64,000 nt of DNA from Pochonia chlamydosporia 170. Lineage: Eukaryota > Ascomycota > Sordariomycetes > Hypocreales > Clavicipitaceae. How positions within the stretch are numbered: position 1 is the stretch's first letter; the number at the start of each line of letters is the position of its first letter. Location: NCBI RefSeq assembly GCF_001653235.2, contig NC_035794.1, positions 3,348,001 through 3,412,000 of the forward strand, written 5' to 3'. The translations under genes were made by a program, and so were the position numbers. Shown here piece after piece: positions 57,937 to 64,000 of this stretch. The notes under the pieces are model-generated. The model worked only from the letters and a program-made list of their open reading frames with translations, ran no database searches and had not been told where the DNA came from.

Positions 57937-58197
57937 TATCCTGAAAAAGTACGCTGATTTGTAAGATTCTGGGAGGAAAAGCCAGGTACATATGTGATGT
58001 ATAGACATGATTCACGTATTTTTAATCGAGGACACGAGGATGATGATGCAACTGCTTTGCTGAACAATCGTTGTACAAAGTGGAGTGTTTGGCGGGACTC
58101 GGAAACATTCCGGTGACTTACCTTGAACACATATAAAAAACAACATTCTCGCAAAACACCGTGCACAAAGGATTTATGTCATCGCCAGCGAATAGAT

Positions 58198-59278
58198 ATG
58201 ATTGCGCTGTGGCCGTGTACGATTCTGATATCCTTTTCTTTTGTAATTTTGGCGCGGGCGGGCTATACTTGTCCTAATCCACGGAGTATGGGGCATCTAC
58301 ACACATACGAGCACAGTTACGTCTATCATCATGGACATCTCGATGTCCACGATCACGAGCACAGTCATGGGCATAATCATGTACAGGCGCATGGTCATAA
58401 TCATGGCCACAAGCACGATCATAGCCACGGTCACAACCACTGCCGTGAACATGGCCACATGAGTCTGGGCGATCGGAACAAAGAACACTTTGAGTATGTA
58501 CGCAGAAACTTACCTCGCCGATCAATATCTAAAACTACATAGTGGCGTGGCCGCAACCATGTTCCAGACACCGTGGGTTGCCAAACTTTTGGAGCAAATT
58601 ACTCAAGAGCTACAAGGTAACTTTAACTGGATCGACGAGGCGAGAACAAGCGGCAACAAGGAGACCAAATTGTTGGACTATGCCTGCGGAAATGGCATGG
58701 TATCACGGGTACGTACCAACTTATAATCTTTCACGGCGTAATCTAATTCGATATAGGCGCTCGCTTCCCGGGTCGACAAAATCCGTGGCGTCGATATATC
58801 CCCCCAAATGGCCAAACAATACAACCTCATCGCCCGAGAAAACTCCTTCTCCCCAGAGAAAATGTACGCTATAGAAGGAAATATACTAGATACGACTGCT
58901 CCCCAACAACTAGATTCAGAGGAATACAAAAAGTTTGACTTTGCAATCATGAGTCTGGCGCTACACCACGTCGATGATGCGGAGGGCATGATTCGCAGTC
59001 TGGCGGAGAGATTGGACGACGGTGGTGTTCTGGTGATAGTCGACTGGGTTGCGCCGTCGGAAGCTGGCCGAGATGTTGCTGCGCTGAAAGACTCGGCGGC
59101 TGGGCATACGGTGTCGCATTCTGGCTTTAAGGAGGCTGATCTGAGGAGGATGTTTAAGAAGGCTGGTTTGGGGAATTGGGGGTGGAAGTGGTTTGAAGAG
59201 CTGTCGGATGTGCCTAGTGGGATTGGGGGTGTACAGCAGGGGTTTTTGGCGAGAGGAACGAAGGGGAAGGGGAAGTGA
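58198..59278 (+). CDS. SAM-dependent methyltransferase with His-rich N-terminal extension
   Basis: Model: exons 58198-58493, 58543-58708 and 58757-59278, 327 aa from 58198, or 297 aa from the ATG at 58288. The first intron (GTATGT ... CTAAAACTACATAG, 49 bp) joins two different frames to give NKEHFD-GVAATMFQTPWVAK. The second joins MVSR-ALASRVDKIRGVD. The methyltransferase core has LLDYACGNGMVSRAL (SAM motif I), IRGVDISPQMAKQYN, FDFAIMSLALHHVDD and GGVLVIVDWV. Before it lies a segment of about 60 residues with roughly two dozen histidines in HxH/HGH pattern (HDHEHSHGHNH, HGHKHDHSHGHNH). With the earlier start, MIALWPCTILISFSFVILAR forms a hydrophobic leader. The substrate is unknown. The His segment suggests metal binding, by inference only. 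Confidence 0.72.
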
Positions 59279-60059
59279 GTTGTGGAATGTGGTTGGAGGT
59301 ATGGTGGTGATGGTTGTGCGGGACGGATAGATGACGTTTAGAAGTAGGGAGTAGACTTTGCGGTTACTGGGTGTTTGCGGCACACTAGGGTTAGAGGTTT
59401 AGTTTGCCGTGATAGAGTTTGAAGTGTTGATGATAATGCCTTACGTCGTTTGCTTCTAGGTCATGTACTCAATTAAAATTCGTGTGCGTCGTTGTTGACA
59501 GGTAAATATGCAATCAACAAGTGCCAACTGTTGTGTGGTGGATAGATGTCATGGATGCGCCTGCCCGATTTGTAGTTGGTGTCTGGTGCCTCCTGCCGAA
59601 ACTTGGGACTGCCAATGTATCCTCCACACATTGTCACAACTCGCGACCGCCCACTTGTCGCGTGGCATGCGCCAAACGATATTCCTCCAGGTATTCGGTG
59701 AATCATGCGGCTATCTCTTGAGCAGGTCGTAATGACAGCCGTATCTTACGTCTGGTGGCGACAACCGGAAATACGGCCCAGCTAGCTGCAAGCTATTGAG
59801 ACCTGGAGCCAATTATTGTGGTCTTATGCACAATTCATGCAGCCACGCCGCGCTGAAACGCAGCTGGTCCTCAACTTCTGAGCCAAATCAACAAAATAGG
59901 TGAGGCTGACAGGCCAGAGTGTAGCATCATGGTCGGGATCTCTTGCAATAGCCTCGCTTAAAAGCTCGCCGTGCCGGCCTGACTTGGCCAGCACGTCGTT
60001 TCCCTTTGTGAGGATGAAATGCGGGAGTCAGAAGTTTGATCTGGTAGAATCGTCTCGTC
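59279..60059. other. Intergenic stretch upstream of the STAND gene
   Basis: About 780 bases. Small Cys-containing frames (for example 59508-59732) have no signal peptide or splicing support. Nothing else seen. Confidence 0.5.
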
Positions 60060-63000
60060 ATGCCGGTTGCAAAGCAGGACTATGGTCTGACGCTGGTTTA
60101 TGAAGGGCCGAACCCGACAGTCGAGTGAGTTTGGCGTTTCCCGATCCAATTCCGCTCAATCAGCTAAACCCGCACAGCATCGTCTTTGTCCATGGCTTAT
60201 TCGGCAAGCCCAGGTCGACATGGACCTTCAAAAATGCCCAAGTAGCCCCGGGAGAGAACGCAACGGCTTCTGCGAACAAAACAACTGCACCCTCGCCACC
60301 AGAGACTGTCAACAACGACGGTTCTGCAAACGCGGTTGTCGGTGCTGGTCCTTCAGCTTCCGCGAATGACAATGGCAAACGATCCAAAGAGGGCCGGAGG
60401 TTTTGGAAAGGCATCACCCTGAATTTTAAATCCAAACCGGCTACGCCAACAAAGAATGTGTTTTGGCCTGCCGATTTACTTCCTGACGCAATACCCGCGG
60501 CCAGGGTCTTTACCTGGGGATACGATGTGGACATAGATCACCTCCTTTCATCTGCTGGACATGCCACCATATTTCAGCATGCTCGACAACTGGCTCAAGA
60601 CATTGCGGATGTGAGAGTCCAGCCGGAATTGGTATGCTGCTCCGATTACCTGCACCGAGCAACATTAACTTGCATTCCCAGCAATCTAGGAAGCTTATAT
60701 TCGTTGCACACAGCTTGGGAGGCATCGTCGTCAAAGATGTACGTATATTGATCATCGAATCTTCTGGGAGATACTGATGTTGAGTCCAGATGCTCAACTA
60801 CGCGCAATCTACGCAAACAAAAAGATTGAAGGAGATTCTTGAGTCGACATTCGGCGTCATTTTCTTTGGAACACCTCATCGAGGATCACCAGTGGCAACC
60901 TTGTCCAAAATTGCACATAATATTACAAAAGCTATGGGCAAAAATCCTGCAACTAAGACGCTTGCAGACCTTGAGATAAACTCGGAGACATTGGATAGGA
61001 TCTCAACCTACTTTAAACAGCTGCTTGAGACTAAAAAGATAAACATTCATACATTCCAAGAAGAAATGCCCATGTATGGAGTCATGGTAAGATAGCAACC
61101 AGACCAAGATCGACACAGGCGCGACTTCTAACAAATGTACAGGTTGTCCCTCAGTTTTCTTCAGTCTTTGAAGGATATGGCGAAGAGACGGGAATAATTC
61201 ATGCGGATCACCGCGGAATGACCAAATTTTCCGGCGCAAGCGATAAAGGCTTTATGCGAACAAAGGCGGTCATGGAACGTTGGGCAACAGAGATCAAAGA
61301 CGCTGCGAGTCAGCAGCCGCCTCCTGGTAGGGTAGCCACCCCTCAGTAGGAAGTGTGTTCTAACTGAGATGTATTTAAACTCTGTAGTTACAAAGACTCC
61401 ATTCTTGGTACCATTTGCCAGGGACCCGGACTTTATGGGACGGCGCGATATTCTTCAGAGCATAAAAGCAGGGTTCGAAAAATACCCAACCATGGCTCTT
61501 CATGGTCTTGGGGGCATTGGGTAATTTGTACTTCTCCATCCTCCCCGGACTATTGCTCATCAAAGATTTCGCAGAAAGTCTCAAATAGCCATAGAGTTCG
61601 CATACCAGGCACAAGAGGATAGCCCTTCGACAATGGTGCTCTGGGCTCACGGCGCCGACGCAAACCGTTTCAGGGACTCTTATCGATCCATTGCAGCCAG
61701 ACTAAACCTTCCTGGTGTTGATGACCCTAATGCCCCGATATTATCGCTTGTATGCAGTACTCTTTCGGACCCGCGCATTGGCTCATGGCTTCTCATTCTT
61801 GACAATGTGGACGATATTTCGGTATTCAGGAACCCGAGCCGGGATATCCCTGACTTGCCGAATGCACGAGAGAGAGATAACCGTCCGCTGCGGGACTACC
61901 TCCCTGTATCGCCGAATGGAAAACTCCTTGTTACATCAAGAAGCAAAGCCTTTTCCCTTGAATTATTATCGGTACAGTCGCAGGCATGTCTCATAGCGGT
62001 GCCTCCTATGGTATCGGATGACTGTATGAAGCTCCTCTTATCCAAAATCCCCCCAGAGAGCACCGGGAGTGAAGACGATAGACAAGAACTCATTCTGGAG
62101 CTAGAAAATCTCCCGCTAGCCATATCGCAAGCCGCAGCATACATCAACCAGAATTCGGATTTCATTAACGTTCCTAAATATCTTGAAGAGTTTCGCCAGA
62201 GCGAATCTAGTCGTCTCAGTCTATTGAAAGAAAATATCCAGGATCTCCGGCGAGATGAGCGGCCAAACTACTCCGTTCTACGCACATGGGATATGTCCTT
62301 TGAACATATCCAAAAGAACTGGCCAGTCTCGGCCAAAATGCTTTTCATTATGAGTATTTATTCCTCTCAGAACATTCCCGAGAAACTCTTGATGAAGTCC
62401 ATTTCTGAAAATGAGAGTATGCGAACCGTCCTCGGGCCGCTACGGCAGTTTCACCTCATCACTGTCCACGCTGATCTACAGGTATACGATCTGCATAGGT
62501 TTGTTCAGCTTGCCACAAGGACGTACCTCCAGAATATTGATGAGCTTGGCAAATTTCGTTCCATCGGGGTAAAGGCCCTCCTCAGCTCCTTGGAGAACAT
62601 CCCTGCTTTGCCTCCCATGGAACTTCGATTGGCGTACATGAACTACTTGTCGCATGCCAATGAAGTGTCCGATCACGAATTTACCCAATTGGATGACATT
62701 GAAGCTACATCTCAGCTGCTATCACGCATGGCTGTTCTTTGGACCAACAGCGGCGACCCGTGGAAGGGACTTGCCGCATCGACACGAGCAATCGAGATGA
62801 GTAAAAAGTACTCTGACCCTGGTTCTGCCGAGATGGTCACTCGATTAGCAGTTCACGGCTATTGTCTGATAGAATCAGGTAATCCAGCCATGGGGGAGTC
62901 TATTTTACGGGAAATGTTCGTCGCGGTCGATAGTGAAGCCACTGGCGATGATTGGAAGAATCACAGCTTCTTGGGGTTTGTTATCAGATATCGTTGTCAG

Positions 63001-64000
63001 CTTGCTATTTCCCTGGAGCTTCAGAGCAAGTTTGCAGGCGCGATAGATGAAGTCAAAAGAACCCTAGAACTAATCGATTCAGCCGAGCTGGATCTTCAGG
63101 ACTCTTTGTACCAGCTCAGAATCCGTCTTTGCAATTCTCTATGGCAGCAACAAAGACTGATCGAAGCCAGGGAACTGGCTGAGAAATTTCTCACAGACCT
63201 CCAAAGCACAACAATATCGAACTCGGCGTATTTTATGTTTCAGCTATTGCGCTTGCTCTTGAACATCTCCATGCAGACGAGGCGCTATGGAGAAGCAGAG
63301 ACAATACTTGTTCGACTGGAGTCCATGATCGATACTCAGTTTGGCGACAAGAGCTTCAATGGCATCATAATGTTACATGACAAAGCGATTCTGAAAATGC
63401 GTCTTAATGACTGTGATGCTGCCCTGGGCGAAATCGAAAAATTGGAAGCCATCACGAAGGAAATATACGGTGATGGCATGCCCTCTTTTCTTCTGACAAC
63501 ATTGTCCGTAAAAGGCGAGATGCTGGAAAAGGTAGGACGGTACAGTGAAGCTCTTGCACTCCGAGAAAAGTTGCTTCGGATCCGTACGGAGGCTTTTACA
63601 CCGTATCACAGGCATACAATCCGGGCTAGGATCGCGGTCGCCAGCAGTCTCAGTGCGATGGGTCAGATTGAACGTGCCTTGGAAGTAATGCAAGAGCCTA
63701 TTGGGACACTGCGAAGAATGGGAGAACCTGCTAGACCGGAGGCTGCTCTGTGTATGGTACAGGAATCGGACTACCTGATGCAATTGGGCCGTTCGAAGGA
63801 CGCCATTAGTGTAAGCCGAATGTGCGTGGAGATGTGCAAAGACTTACCGGAGTCCGAATTGGAGGTGGAAATGACGTGCCTCTTCAACTGCGGCTGCCAA
63901 CTGAAGGATACTGGATCGTATGAGGAAGCATCCAGAATGTTTCGCCTCACACTAGACAAAATGAAAACGATTCGACCAGAGGTGGATGGAGATATATCTT
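60060..64000 (+). CDS. NLR-like STAND protein: alpha/beta hydrolase - NB-ARC - TPR (3' truncated by window)
   Basis: Exons 60060-60124, 60178-60631, 60682-60738, 60790-61086, 61143-61326, 61388-61520 and 61575->64000; more than 1200 residues, still open at the edge. Residues ~20-280 are a DUF676/serine-esterase-like alpha/beta hydrolase: VDIVFVHGLFGKPRSTW, FWPADLLPD, and nucleophile Ser184 in VAHSLGGIVVKD, then FFGTPHRGSP. A low-complexity insert (about residues 45-115) interrupts it. The NB-ARC domain follows: Walker A GLGGIGKSQ (Lys398), Walker B WLLILDNVDD, sensor KLLVTSRS and LENLPLAISQAAAYI. The frame then encodes helical TPR-type repeats (GRYSEALALREKLLRIR, GSYEEASRMFRL). Intron 6 falls inside the Walker A glycine codon. 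Fungal proteins of this architecture are counted among NOD-like receptors and may act in non-self recognition; the ligand is unknown. Confidence 0.85.

Noticed and set aside
58490..58726. Frame MYAETYLADQYLK as an alternative methyltransferase N-terminus
   Set aside because: It would need a frameshift to join the preceding coding sequence. The GTATGT...CATAG intron at 58494-58542 instead joins NKEHFD to GVAATMFQTPW cleanly, so no frameshift is invoked.
59508..59732. Cys-rich 74-codon plus frame
   Set aside because: No signal peptide, no intron structure and several overlapping frames of equal length; most likely chance.

Overview
The window is nuclear DNA of a filamentous ascomycete. The evidence is the gene set, the short introns (47-175 bp, most of them GT..AG with a CTRAC-like branch site), fungus-specific families (Mim1, Urc4, JEN carboxylate permease, small-oligopeptide transporter, C2H2 plus fungal-specific regulator) and fungal STAND/ankyrin proteins. 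A hypocrealean Sordariomycete fits best, but that is inferred from protein flavour and not proven. No tRNA, rRNA or CRISPR was recognised.

Layout. 0-0.4 kb: 3' end of the DEAD-box helicase gene FAL1. 1.3-13.1 kb: an accessory block made of two tandem, six-exon paralogues (N-terminal helical HeLo/SesA-like domain, two cysteine motifs, ankyrin repeats). All five introns fall at equivalent positions. Between the paralogues lie a ~190-bp tandem repeat (about four units), a 610-bp solo LTR with a perfect 6-bp target-site duplication, and a possible small four-exon gene. A short upstream block is shared by both paralogues. 13.9-14.6 kb: a small secreted protein. 14.6-19.0 kb: a long stretch without recognisable genes.

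19-60 kb is mostly conserved housekeeping: URC4, OXA1, MIM1, SHP1/p47, GTR1, a JEN-type carboxylate transporter, a 3.9-kb gene-poor gap, an OPT transporter, ceramide glucosyltransferase, SEN2, gamma-butyrobetaine dioxygenase, SGT1, an oxidosqualene cyclase (ERG7 family), SPO11, a YAR1-like ankyrin protein, a C2H2/fungal-specific regulator and a methyltransferase with a very His-rich N-terminus. 60 kb to the end: an NLR-like STAND gene (alpha/beta hydrolase - NB-ARC - TPR) that runs off the right edge.

Functional themes: mitochondrial biogenesis (MIM1, OXA1), TORC1 and Cdc48 regulation (GTR1, SHP1), sterol and sphingolipid synthesis (ERG7, GCS), nutrient uptake (JEN, OPT, URC4), and candidate self/non-self or innate-immunity receptors at both ends (the ankyrin pair and the NLR). 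Gene models were spliced by hand. Each complete model given here sums to a multiple of three and was checked for frame across every junction.
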